Shown: positions 44,755 to 57,404 of the stretch, piece by piece
Numbering within the stretch: the first letter of the stretch is position 1
Layout of the letters: each line of letters opens with the position of its first letter
Assembly (NCBI GenBank): GCA_946699065.1
Contig: CAMPDV010000319.1
Span: 124,001-188,000 of the forward strand
DNA length: 64,000 bases
Direction: 5' to 3'
Source: Loxodes magnus
Taxonomy: Eukaryota; Ciliophora; Karyorelictea; Loxodida; Loxodidae
The notes under the pieces: model-generated
Database searches by the model: none
What the model was told of the DNA's origin: nothing
The model's input: only the letters and a program-made list of their open reading frames with translations
Translations under genes and position numbers: made by a program

Positions 44755-47700
44755 AACTACTTACTCGTATAAAAACTATTTTATAAAAGCTTCAAGACTT
44801 AAAAACTGGAATTACTCTTCTTTTCTTACTTTTCTTCTTCACTTTACTTTTAAAACTAACTACTTACTCTTTATAACTCTTATCAAATCTTACACACTTA
44901 GAAACTGAAATTACTCTTCTTTTCTTACTTTTCTTCTTCACTTTACTTTTAAAACTAACTACTTACTCTTTATAACTCTTATCAAATCTTACACACTTAG
45001 AAACTGAAATTACTCTTCTTTTCTTACTTTTCTTCTTCACTTTACTTTTAAAACTAACTACTTACTCTTTATAACTCTTAACAAAGCTTACACACTTAGA
45101 AACTGAAATTACTCTTCTTTTCTTACTTTTCTTCTTCACTTTACTTTTAAAAATAACTACTTACTCTTTATAACTCTTATCAAATCTTACACACTTAGAA
45201 ACTGAAATTACTCTTCTTTTCTTACTTTTCTTCTTCACTTTACTTTTAAAACTAACTACTTACTCTTTATAACTCTTATCAAATCTTACACACTTAGAAA
45301 CTGAAATTACTCTTCTTTTCTTACTTTTCTTCTTCACTTTACTTTTAAAACTAACTACTTACTCTTTATAACTCTTATCAAATCTTACACACTTAGAAAC
45401 TGAAATTACTCTTCTTTTCTTACTTTTCTTCTTCACTTTACTTTTAAAACTAACTACTTACTCTTTATAACTCTTATCAAATCTTACACACTTAGAAACT
45501 GAAATTACTCTTCTTTTCTTACTTTTCTTCTTCACTTTACTTTTAAAACTAACTACTTACTCTTTATAACTCTTATCAAATCTTACACACTTAGAAACTG
45601 AAATTACTCTTCTTTTCTTACTTTTCTTCTTCACTTTACTTTTAAAACTAACTACTTACTCTTTATAACTCTTATCAAATCTTACACACTTAGAAACTGA
45701 AATTACTCTTCTTTTCTTACTTTTCTTCTTCACTTTACTTTTAAAACTAACTACTTACTCTTTATAACTCTTATCAAATCTTACACACTTAGAAACTGAA
45801 ATTACTCTTCTTTTCTTACTTTTCTTCTTCACTTTACTTTTAAAACTAACTACTTACTCTTTATAACTCTTATCAAATCTTACACACTTAGAAACTGAAA
45901 TTACTCTTCTTTTCTTACTTTTCTTCTTCACTTTACTTTTAAAACTAACTACTTACTCTTTATAACTCTTATCAAATCTTACACACTTAGAAACTGAAAT
46001 TACTCTTCTTTTCTTACTTTTCTTCTTCACTTTACTTTTAAAACTAACTACTTACTCTTTATAACTCTTATCAAATCTTACACACTTAGAAACTGAAATT
46101 ACTCTTCTTTTCTTACTTTTCTTCTTCACTTTACTTTTAAAACTAACTACTTACTCTTTATAACTCTTATCAAATCTTACACACTTAGAAACTGAAATTA
46201 CTCTTCTTTTCTTACTTTTCTTCTTCACTTTACTTTTAAAACTAACTACTTACTCTTTATAACTCTTATCAAATCTTACACACTTAGAAACTGAAATTAC
46301 TCTTCTTTTCTTACTTTTCTTCTTCACTTTACTTTTAAAACTAACTACTTACTCTTTATAACTCTTATCAAATCTTACACACTTAGAAACTGAAATTACT
46401 CTTCTTTTCTTACTTTTCTTCTTCACTTTACTTTTAAAACTAACTACTTACTCTTTATAACTCTTATCAAATCTTACACACTTAGAAACTGAAATTACTC
46501 TTCTTTTCTTACTTTTCTTCTTCACTTTACTTTTAAAACTAACTACTTACTCTTTATAACTCTTAACAAAGCTTACACACTTAGAAACTGAAATTACTCT
46601 TCTTTTCTTACTTTTCTTCTTCACTTTACTTTTAAAACTAACTACTTACTCTTTATAACTCTTATCAAATCTTACACACTTAGAAACTGAAATTACTCTT
46701 CTTTTCTTACTTTTCTTCTTCACTTTACTTTTAAAACTAACTACTTACTCTTTATAACTCTTATCAAATCTTACACACTTAGAAACTGAAATTACTCTTC
46801 TTTTCTTACTTTTCTTCTTCACTTTACTTTTAAAACTAACTACTTACTCTTTATAACTCTTAACAAGGCTTACACACTTAGAAACTGAAATTACTCTTCT
46901 TTTCTTACTTTTCTTCTTCACTTTACTTTTAAAACTAACTACTTACTCTTTATAACTCTTATCAAATCTTACACACTTAGAAACTGAAATTACTCTTCTT
47001 TTCTTACTTTTCTTCTTCACTTTACTTTTAAAACTAACTACTTACTCTTTATAACTCTTATCAAATCTTACACACTTAGAAACTGAAATTACTCTTCTTT
47101 TCTTACTTTTCTTCTTCACTTTACTTTTAAAACTAACTACTTACTCTTTATAACTCTTATCAAATCTTACACACTTAGAAACTGAAATTACTCTTCTTTT
47201 CTTACTTTTCTTCTTCACTTTACTTTTAAAACTAACTACTTACTCTTTATAACTCTTATCAAATCTTACACACTTAGAAACTGAAATTACTCTTCTTTTC
47301 TTACTTTTCTTCTTCACTTTACTTTTAAAACTAACTACTTACTCTTTATAACTCTTAACAAAGCTTACACACTTAGAAACTGAAATTACTCTTCTTTTCT
47401 TACTTTTCTTCTTCACTTTACTTTTAAAACTAACTACTTACTCTTTATAACTCTTATCAAATCTTACACACTTAGAAACTGAAATTACTCTTCTTTTCTT
47501 ACTTTTCTTCTTCACTTTACTTTTAAAACTAACTACTTACTCTTTATAACTCTTAACAAAGCTTACACACTTAGAAACTGAAATTACTCTTCTTTTCTTA
47601 CTTTTCTTCTTCACTTTACTTTTAAAACTAACTACTTACTCTTTATAACTCTTATCAAATCTTACACACTTAGAAACTGAAATTACTCTTCTTTTCTTAC

Positions 47701-49206
47701 TTTTCTTCTTCACTTTACTTTTAAAACTAACTACTTACTCTTTATAACTCTTAACAAATCTTACACACTTAGAAACTGAAATTACTCTTCTTTTCTTACT
47801 TTTCTTCTTCACTTTACTTTTAAAACTAACTACTTACTCTTTATAACTCTTATCAAATCTTACACACTTAGAAACTGAAATTACTCTTCTTTTCTTACTT
47901 TTCTTCTTCACTTTACTTTTAAAACTAACTACTTACTCTTTATAACTCTTATCAAATCTTACACACTTAGAAACTGAAATTACTCTTCTTTTCTTACTTT
48001 TCTTCTTCACTTTACTTTTAAAACTAACTACTTACTCTTTATAACTCTTATCAAATCTTACACACTTAGAAACTGAAATTACTCTTCTTTTCTTACTTTT
48101 CTTCTTCACTTTACTTTTAAAACTAACTACTTACTCTTTATAACTCTTATCAAATCTTACACACTTAGAAACTGAAATTACTCTTCTTTTCTTACTTTTC
48201 TTCTTCACTTTACTTTTAAAACTAACTACTTACTCTTTATAACTCTTATCAAATCTTACACACTTAGAAACTGAAATTACTCTTCTTTTCTTACTTTTCT
48301 TCTTCACTTTACTTTTAAAACTAACTACTTACTCTTTATAACTCTTATCAAATCTTACACACTTAGAAACTGAAATTACTCTTCTTTTCTTACTTTTCTT
48401 CTTCACTTTACTTTTAAAACTAACTACTTACTCTTTATAACTCTTATCAAATCTTACACACTTAGAAACTGAAATTACTCTTCTTTTCTTACTTTTCTTC
48501 TTCACTTTACTTTTAAAACTAACTACTTACTCTTTATAACTCTTATCAAATCTTACACACTTAGAAACTGAAATTACTCTTCTTTTCTTACTTTTCTTCT
48601 TCACTTTACTTTTAAAACTAACTACTTACTCTTTATAACTCTTAACAAAGCTTACACACTTAGAAACTGAAATTACTCTTCTTTTCTTACTTTTCTTCTT
48701 CACTTTACTTTTAAAAATAACTACTTACTCTTTATAACTCTTATCAAATCTTACACACTTAGAAACTGAAATTACTCTTCTTTTCTTACTTTTCTTCTTC
48801 ACTTTACTTTTAAAACTAACTACTTACTCTTTATAACTCTTATCAAATCTTACACACTTAGAAACTGAAATTACTCTTCTTTTCTTACTTTTCTTCTTCA
48901 CTTTACTTTTAAAACTAACTACTTACTCTTTATAACTCTTATCAAATCTTACACACTTAGAAACTGAAATTACTCTTCTTTTCTTACTTTTTCTTCTTCA
49001 CTTTACTTTTAAAACTAACTACTTACTCTTTATAACTCTTATCAAATCTTACACACTTACTGAAATTACTCTTCTTTTCTTACTTTTCTTCTTCACTTTA
49101 CTTTTAAAACTAACTACTTACTCTTTATAACTCTTATCAAATCTTACACACTTAGAAACTGAAATTACTCTTCTTTTCTTACTTTTCTTCTTCACTTTTA
49201 AAATCA
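44755..49206. repeat. 99-bp satellite, ~45 copies
   Basis: Near-identical head-to-tail 99-bp units containing CTTAGAAACTGAAATTACTC. The first unit is diverged. A variant with AACAAAGCTT in place of ATCAAATCTT recurs irregularly (for example near 45082, 46562, 47355, 47553, 48645) and once as AACAAGGCTT (near 46863). The last two full units carry a one-base insertion (near 48990) and a four-base deletion (near 49060). 99 is a multiple of three. On the minus strand one frame gives a hydrophilic 33-residue repeat (VLKVKWRRKVRKEEQFQF portion), on the plus strand a hydrophobic one; either could be accidental. Confidence 0.97.
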
Positions 49207-49889
49207 ACACTGTTCGTTTGAAAGTTTTATATTTTTAATTTTAAATTTTTTATTTATCGCATGTCTATTTATTACTTTTTATACTTCTCTTATTTACATA
49301 TTCATATCACTTTTTTTACTGCAATTTCGTTTTTTTTGCCCTTTTTTTTTTCTTTACTACTCTTTTATTGTAATAATTTTGCTTTTTTTTCGAAAGATAT
49401 TAAATTTCTATAATAAAAAATATTTTTTTTTCTTTTATTTCAACAAAAGTTTTTTTTTAACTCATCAGATTTTAAACTTTTTATACTGAAATCAATGAAA
49501 CGTTTTATTTTGATTTATTGACTATTTTTTAAAATTTTTAATTTGTTTTAATTAAATGTTACTCTTTTTGATTAATTTTAAAGTCTTCTTTTATTCTTCG
49601 TTTTCTAAAGCTATAAATTACCAATTTAGTCTATCAACAACAATTTTTAAAGACTATTGTAAATTATTTCTTGCTTGCTTACTATTTCTTCATTTTGTTT
49701 TATATCCAAAGTCTTTTCTTGTTTTGTTCATTCAAAACTTCTCTTCTTGTGCTAAACTTTAACGTCCAAAAGTGCATTTTCTCTTTTATCTTTTTGAAAA
49801 CATTTTTTTAATTTCAGAAATTTTTTCATACTTTAATCGAAAAAAAATTCTTTATTAAAACTTAGTTATAAAGTATTTTGTGAGTTTAT

Positions 49890-50660
49890 TCTTTCAAAAA
49901 AAGTCTAGTAGTGTAAAAAGCTTATGAAAGAAACGAAATTATATTTTCTACAATCTATAGCTTAGTATTATCTTTTTTCTTCTTTTTTTAACTCAAAAAA
50001 TCTAAAAATCAAAAAAATTTCATTACCCAAAATAATAATGTTATCACGACCTACCTAATTCAAAAAAAATTAGTACAACCCAAAATCAAAACATTTCTAA
50101 ACCAAAATAGAAATATTTTCTTTAATTTTTTTATTCCCATTTTTTCTCAATACCCTTTTATATTTTTAAACTTTTTTTGAAAAATTATACCATTATGACC
50201 TATATCCATCCCGATTTCCTTCAGTTTGTTCCGTCCGAAAAAAGTCTTGCAGTGTAAAAGGCTGAGCAAAAAAACAAAATTAAATTTTTCACGATTTAAT
50301 GCTTTAAATACTCTTATTCTCCTTTCGTTTAGCTCTAAAAATTTAAAAAAATACCGAGACCCAATTCTTAAAATTTTTATCACGAACCAAAATCGAAAAT
50401 TTTCAAATCAAAAAAGCAAAAGCTTGTAAAACCAAAATCAAAAGTTTTCAAATCCAATATCAAAAATTTTCAAAATCAAATTTAAAAAAATGGTCTTAAT
50501 TTCTTTTATTCCCATTTTTTTCAAAAACCTTTTATACTTTAAAACATTTTCTTTAAAAAATTTATTCCTTTCTGACCCTTTACTAATCCCGAAATCCCCC
50601 AGCTTGTTCCGTCCCAACTCAGCCCTATAGTGTAAAACGCTGAGCGAAAAAATGCTTTCA
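49890..50660 (+). repeat. Decayed repeat of ~340-380 bp, three copies
   Basis: A segment of the form GTCxxAAxxxAGTCTxxxAGTGTAAAAxGCTxAxxxAAA occurs near 49893, 50232 and 50612 (steps 339 and 380). Between them all three carry A/T-rich text with paired CAAAATCxAAA stretches and a TTTTATTCCCATTTTTT segment before the next copy. Alignment by eye is partial. Confidence 0.45.
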
Positions 50661-50828
50661 CACTTTTTGCCATTTTCAGGGCTTCTAACTCATCCAAATT
50701 TAATCTGCTGCAAATTCAAATGTAGTATACTAAATTTTTCCTATCGTAAAAACACATAATGCTTACTTACATATAATAAAAAGATTATAACGAACGTAAC
50801 TAAATTTTAGACAAAACAAATTGCAACT

Positions 50829-51030
50829 GCACATAACTCAAAAAAAAACTAATACTATACTAACAAATTTTTTACTTTAGTACATACTCCAAAAAAAATT
50901 CTAATGCTAGAAAATTTAAAGCTTTTTAAACTCTAATACATAACTCAAAAAATTTTCTGACACTGGAAAAATTAAACAATCTTTGGCTAGTACATAACTC
51001 AAAAAATTTTCTAATACTAGAAAAATTTAA
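50829..51030 (+). repeat. Short decayed repeat, ~52-56 bp, four copies
   Basis: TACATAACTCAAAAAATTTT followed by CTAATACTAGAAAAATTTA recurs near 50831, 50881, 50937 and 50991 with small changes. Confidence 0.55.
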
Positions 51031-51300
51031 TAAGACTTAACTCTTGTTTTATTTTATTTTTTAATACTTGCTTAAAAAAAATTCGATAGATAATCTAACA
51101 CTTTGCTTTAAATAATTTAACATTTATTATAAAAAATAATTAAGTTCAAAAGAAAGACTTAGAAAAAAATACAAAGTTTTGAAAATTTTCCTTTACTTAA
51201 AATAATAATAATAAGAAAGCAAACATAAATAATTAGCTTAAAGACTTAGAAAATTTTAATATTCTTAAATGTAAAAATTAAATAGTTTAACTGTTGAAGA

Positions 51301-53680
51301 TCACTTGATGTGTCTCTACTTGTCCTCCACACTCATTATAGTATTAGACATTACGCAATTGTTAAATCTTAATCCATAGTCAGCATATACTTTGCTCCAG
51401 TCAACCTAAATAATTAATTGGTAAATTTGAACTTACCTGTTATTAGTTAGTTGCTTATTCTCCATTCAATATCCTTCCTATATTCCATCTACGGAAATTG
51501 TAATCACTTGATTAATTATCCCATCTTGCTCCATTACTTGATACCAACCATTAGTTGTCCTTAGATAATGATAAACTACCCACACTGTCTGTATGACCCA
51601 ATAGTACACAGATACACTATCCATTATTGATATTTCATATTCTTATTGACTTGTCATAAGATCCAGATAAGATATACTTGCTATTGTTACTTGAGAATAT
51701 TACCGATAAGACTTCAGCGGTGTGTCCCGAAAAGATTTTGGTGCATTATTATGTTCTTGAGTTCCATAAACGAATAGTTGAGTCATCCGATCCAGATATG
51801 ATTAAGCTGGAATCACTGGATATAGCCACAGCATATACATAACTAGCGTGACCACTCATGGTCTTATAGGTACCTGTCTTGACGTCCCATAGTCTCACCG
51901 TATTATCATGACTTCCCGATACGATGAACTCTGAATCACTGGATATAGCCACAGCATATACATAACTAGTGTGACCACTCATGGTCTTACAGGTACCTGT
52001 CTTGACGTCCCATAGTCTCACCGTCTTATCAGAACTTCCCGATACGATGAACTCTGAATCACTGGATATAGCCACAGATCATACAGAACCAGTGTGACCA
52101 CTCATAGTCTTACAGGTACCTGTCTTGACATCCCATAGTCTCACCGTATAATCATTACTTCCCGATACGATGAACTCTGAATCACTGGATATAGCCAATG
52201 ATCATACAAAAACTGTGTGACCACTCATGGCCTTACAGGTACCTATGGCTATGTTGTAGATTCGAAGAGTTTTGTCATCAGAGCCAGATACTATTAAGTT
52301 GCCATCAGAAGAGATGGCAACCGAAGTGACAGAGTCTGTGTGTCCAGTGAAGATGTGTGGGTGCTCAGTGATGATTGAGGTTAGATTGGTGTTGGAGAAG
52401 TCGCAGTTTATGAATTTAGTGTTGCAAAGGTTGGCTGATGTTAGGTTGGAGTTAGAGAAGTTACAATTTGTGAAGGTGTTATCCGAAATGTCTGAGTTAG
52501 TTAAGTCAAGGTTTTGGAAGTTTTATTACGCAAAGTTGTAGTTCAAGTAGTTTAACATTGTTAAGGCATTTGCTGCTGCTACTTAAATCTTTGTTTGATT
52601 CTTAGCTATATTCAAGATCTGCAACATGTATTGCTGGTTCTTCTCAGATTTTATTTGAATTAAATCGTAAAGAATCATTTACTTCTTGCAGATGCTGACT
52701 TTGTTCAAAGGATTGCTTATGAATGAACTCATATCGATTTATTTGATTTTGAATTCATTGAGGATATTTTAAAGGTTCTGAATGCTTTCGATTTTGAACT
52801 CCTAAAGTGTCTATTTTGCTGTTTAAACTGCTTGAACTTATTCTGGAATTTAAGGTTTAATTGATTTGTTAACTTGCTGTCCTTAAATTTATTTTTTGGC
52901 TTCTTCTTTGGGTTGAATCACTTCTTAAGCCTGATTTTATTTGAGTTGGCTTTATAGATCGATGTACTTTCTTATTACAACTGAAAAATCTTACATATTT
53001 GCTCTTTATTCTGAATTCATACTCATGATTTCTTACAAAACTTAAAATGACACTTCTTAAATGATTTTGAAATTCTAATTACTGTCGTTAGAATTCGAAT
53101 CCATTACTTTCTTGCTTTCGTTTTACAGTTCTCCAAACTCTTTTACCAAGTTTTTTAAAACATTTATACTTTGATTATACTCTTAACTAGTTACTGTCTT
53201 AAGGGATTTTATCTAACAAAACTTCACATTAATTGTATTAATTTTTTTTAAGAAGCTCTCGAAATAAAATGAGATCATCTAAAAGTCTTTATCTTCTTTT
53301 TGATATTACATCAAGGTTACTTGCTTCACTACTTCACTAAATATTTTTTGAAAATCTAAACATGCATTCATGATCCCTATCATTTTGTTCTTTTATGAAC
53401 TTAATTAACTTGATACATCTTTAATCAATTACTTAAAATTGATTTGTTGTTCGAAATTATTGATTTCCTACTTAAAGTACTCTTTTATGTCGAAATTCTT
53501 CAGATTCTGTTCCTCTATATTTACTTAAATGCTATGAATTTTACATTTTATTGTATCAGTCACTTTTTAAAATGTTTTTAAGCATTTAGTACATTAAATG
53601 CAACCACAACTTATTATTTTGGGTAATCTTTGATTTTAGTAAAAGACTTTACTACAACTCTAACAGACTGTTAAATCCAT
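51301..53680 (-). CDS. RING / coiled-coil / pentapeptide / WD40 protein
   Basis: Complete 782-residue protein, exons 53680-51437 and 51405-51301, stop TGA at 51303-51301. Residues 6-49 hold eight zinc ligands with RING spacing: C6-x2-C9-x15-C25-x-C27-x2-C30-x2-C33-x12-C46-x2-H49, typical of E3 ubiquitin ligases of TRIM layout. Residues 50-370 are Gln/Glu/Lys-rich helix, probably coiled coil, ending in a VAAANALTMLN helix. Residues 387-435 are ten pentapeptide repeats (NFSNSNLTSANL). Residues 446 to about 735 are seven WD40 blades, one full propeller; blades 2-4 match the giant array, while blades 1 and 5-7 are diverged. The C-terminus resumes after the intron (VDWSKVYADYG). Start chosen because the RING begins six residues in and upstream DNA turns A/T-only. 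A ubiquitin-ligase receptor is inferred; the target is unknown. Confidence 0.88.
51406..51436 (-). other. 31-nt spliceosomal intron
   Basis: On the minus strand it starts GTAAGT and ends TTTAG, is A/T-rich, and lies at phase 0. Removing it joins CAG to GTTGACTGGAGC and gives a sensible C-terminus ending at TGA; reading through gives a shifted, less protein-like tail. Confidence 0.8.
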
Positions 53681-56412
53681 TACTTATAATTAATCTAAAA
53701 AAAAGCATCTCATTAAATACCATATATTACAATGAAAATAATATTGAAAAAAAAAATTAATTAAAAATAAGAATTTATCAAAATTAATATATAATTTTGA
53801 TTAAAATATATTTGATAAGAAAAATAAAAAACTTGATAACTATTAGATAAAAATATTAAACGCGATTACTAAAATTTTACAAACATAATAAAATTAAATA
53901 TCATAATTCATTTCTTTAAAAAAAATTAAAAATTTTAAATAAAATTAAAAAAAATTTATTTAAATTTTTTTAAAAATTTAAATAAATTTTGAGATAAATT
54001 CAATTACAAAAACTTTTATTTTAATATAAAAAATTATTTAAAAATAAAACTATTAATGAAAAAATAAAAAATAATAAAACTATTATAATAAAAATATACT
54101 TTAATCATAATTAAAATTTTTTTATAAATAAAAAAACAAATCTTATATTAATTAAATGCAAATTAATTTTTTATAATTTTAAAAGAATGAAAATATATAA
54201 GATATGTATATAATATAAAATTAAATTATTAAAAAAATCTTATTATTTCGAATTTAATAATCAAAAGTAAATTTTTTTTTATTAATATATAAAGTAAATT
54301 ATTTAAAAAAATTAGAATAAAAAATCTTTATTCATCTGAAAAAAACTTGTATACTTAAACCTAATTTACAAAAAAAAATAATTACATAAAATTTTTTATT
54401 TAATACCTGGAAATTATACATTATCACCCAATAATGATATATATTATCTAAAATTAGATAGTTAAATTTATTTGTTTGAAACTTCAAATAATATTAAAAT
54501 CTATAAAATATAATTTATTTAAAAAAATTAAAGAAATAAACTAAGATACAATTTGAAAAAAAAATTCATTATATTAATGAAATTAAAACATCCTAAGAAG
54601 TAAACTCAAAATGACATAATTTAAAAAAATAATAAAAAAATTAATTAATATTAAAAGAAAAAATAAAACAAAAGATAAAAAATTATGCTAATAAATATAA
54701 AAAGGAAAAAAATAAATAAAAATTTACTTAAAAAAATGGAAAATATAAAAAAAATTATTAAACTATAATAAAATATAAGATATTCTAAAAATAAGAAAAA
54801 TAATTTAATAAGATTAGAAAAGATAAAAAAATTAAACAAAAAAAGAAAATTTAATTTAATTGAATGAAAATAAAAATTTTAAGCAAAATAAGAAAAACAT
54901 ATAAGACTAATAAAGCCATATAATAATTAATTTAAAAAAAAGCTAAATAATAATATTTATTAACTTTATAAGCATTCTAAATATCTTCATGGTAGTTTAT
55001 AAAATTCTACTAAGTATGCTTTATATTTTATCTTTAAGTAATTTTCTTAATTGTATTGCTTAATTACTTTTTCAATAAAACTAAGCATAGTTATTTTATA
55101 ATAAATTTAGATTTTTTTCAATTAAATCGGAATTATAAATTTCTACATTTATTACTATATCAAAATGCTATTTGAATCTATTATTATAAATTTCTCATTT
55201 TATATAGATTTATTTTGTTTTAATTATTAAAATCCTAAAATTTAGCATAGAAATTTAGAATAATTTATTATTAAACTTATTTTAAGATATATTGGAAGAA
55301 GATATAAAAATAAGATTCATTTTATTTGGTTTTCTTAATTATCTAATTTAACTTGCATGTTTTATTTACAACTACCATTATCAATCAATATATTTTGTTT
55401 ATATACCTTATTTAAGCTACGAAACAAAGTATATGAAGATTATAATGATAATATAAAGCAGACGATATTTACTATCTTTTTTAAGACTAGCTTTCATAAG
55501 AAAGTAGATAAATCTACATAGACTTAAATAAATAAAGATAACTAAAATTATAGAATTATAAATAATCAGATTGATAAATAAATATTAAGCTTATAATAGT
55601 AGCTTAAATTAATTAAATTCATAAAGTTATATCTATTCCTTATTTATTTTTTTATATTTTAGCTAATTTTAAATGTGATAGTTATTTATTATGGAAGGCT
55701 TGTGATTGGCTTAATGATTTATTTTATTTTTAAATTTTTAAAACATAATAATAATTTTTAGTTATAGATGGGAAATTTATTTATCTAAATTTATTAATAC
55801 TATTTAGATAAAACTTTGATTAAATTATTTTAAAGGTTTATATTCCTGTGAGAATGATGTTATAAATATTGAAAATGAATAATAATTTAACAACTAAAAT
55901 TGAAATTTCAAGATATTTTTGAAGATGGAAAGTAAAGAAAGTAAGAAAATAGGATCAAATAGTGAAAATATAAAGAAAATGTTTATAAGCAAGATAAAAA
56001 TAGAAAATTAGGTCATATTTATACTCTAAAATTTATTAGAGCTATTTGGCAACAAATAATAAATAAAGCAAAAATTTTATTTTATTAACTTAATTTATTA
56101 TTTTAAAGTTTCTTTTCGATATTACGAAAATACTTAGTAATATTTATTTTATTTTATTTCTTTATTATGCACTGATAAATATATGCTTCGCTATTAAATT
56201 AACGTTTCGATATTAAAGTTAAAAAAAAGATCCTTAATATTACAATTTAATTATCTATCAAGCAATTTAATATTTTAATTTAATAATAGAGTTAATTTTC
56301 AAATAATTTCAATTATTCTTTTATTATTTAAAGTAACTCTTTTAATAGCTTACGTAGTTATTTAAAATTACTCCAAACCATATAAGTTAGCTTTGGTACT
56401 TAACATGTATAA
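53681..56412. other. Very AT-rich intergenic region
   Basis: 53700-54950 is dominated by A and T runs and holds no assignable gene. Between about 55450 and 55880 a plus-strand frame reads as weakly protein-like (WKACDWLNDLF near 55700), but other frames are open too and no domain is recognised. No RNA gene or repeat array was seen. Confidence 0.4.
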
Positions 56413-57133
56413 ATGAAAATTTCCTTCTTACTGATATTGGCTATTATAGGCTTTTCTCAAAGTCACAGAATAGATAAGTTCTTTATGGAAAAGTAAAGCT
56501 ATACTCAAGAAAGATTTAGTACCAAATCTATGAGAGATACAAATGGAAATGTTTATGAAGTAGGGTATTCATAAATTAGTTCTGATAATTAAGATTGCTG
56601 AATTAGGAAATAGATAGTTAATGAGTTGAACTGTACAAAACTTTCTTAGATTCAAGCCCAGCTGATTGTAGAGGTTTAAAATTGACTTTAGACAGCAATG
56701 ATAGACCATATAAAGCGTTTTCGATTGATGGAGGCTCATATGATGCAGGATATATCACCAAAAAATCAGTTATGATTGGTGCTTTTTCAGGATCTATTTT
56801 TGATAGTTTAGGTTCAGGAGGAGGTCCTAAAGTTTCAGTTCTAGCTGGATTAAGAACTGATAACGGATTTATCGAGCAAGCTACATTTTTAAGAGCGTAA
56901 TTTTCTACAGGAAAAGCGAATTAGTTCTTAGTTTAAGAAATAATTTTCTGTCAGATTAAGTTTCAGTTTACTCTTAGACTTGGTATAAATCTTTCGATAA
57001 AAATTCTTCAAATAATAAGCTCATAGGTTACCCAGAAGCAGGCTTGATAAAAGTAAGTACGGAAGAATTTTTCAAACATTATATTCATTTAGACAGAAAT
57101 ATGACGATAATTACATAGGCTTTAGTTAAAGAT
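56413..57133 (+). pseudogene. Secreted repeat-propeller-like protein, frameshifted
   Basis: The Met at 56413 starts a clear signal peptide (MKISFLLILAIIGFSQS). The mature part has the look of SBBP-type beta-propeller repeats: DTNGNVYEVGYSQISSDNQD, then LYKTFLDSS, KLTLDSNDRPYKAFSIDGG, and later SDQVSVYSQTWYKS and YGRIFQTLYSF. These pieces lie in three different frames. Single-base losses explain it: near 56610 (AAAATA to AAATA), near 56948 and near 57050. TAA/TAG read as Gln within the pieces. It is either a recently broken gene or an intact gene with homopolymer errors in the assembly. The spacing suggests a secreted protein about 240 residues long or longer. Confidence 0.5.
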
Positions 57134-57404
57134 TCTTTAACATGTTCAATTTTCTTTTAGGTAGAAGATAGGCAATTAACTTAATTTGCTTTAATTAAAT
57201 CCTATCTTTTAAGTACAAATTTAAATAAAAATCCCAAGTTAATAATTAAATATTGCTTAAGGAATATAATTTAAATTTAAAAATTCGCTAAATGTTTATA
57301 TATCTTAAGTATTTGTACTCTTTGGTTTATTTGTAAAATAATTATTCATTTGATATATTTAATTTATATATTAGTGTCAAAATAACCTTAACTTAATAAT
57401 AATT

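Larger units (their letters stand above)
49207..51300. other. AT-rich region, no gene recognised
   Basis: Homopolymer-rich A/T sequence. It holds the two decayed repeat families listed separately and short open stretches on both strands without domain signatures. The right end (51240-51300) is the 3' flank of the RING-WD40 gene. Confidence 0.5.

Noticed and set aside
49556..49762. Plus-strand hydrophobic ORF of 68 residues
   Set aside because: T-rich low-complexity sequence without TAA/TAG sense codons or any motif.
50147..50429. Overlapping ORFs on both strands
   Set aside because: They lie in decayed repeat DNA, neither strand shows a motif, and open frames are uninformative in this code.
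52272..52541. Plus-strand ORF of 89 residues
   Set aside because: Antisense of the pentapeptide region and first WD40 blade of the RING-WD40 gene.
54651..54839. Minus-strand Phe/Ile/Leu-rich ORF resembling membrane segments
   Set aside because: Plain reading of an A-run-rich stretch; no start context or domain.
55450..55880. Weakly protein-like plus-strand frame
   Set aside because: Short, no domain, and neighbouring frames are open too; mentioned only in the region note.
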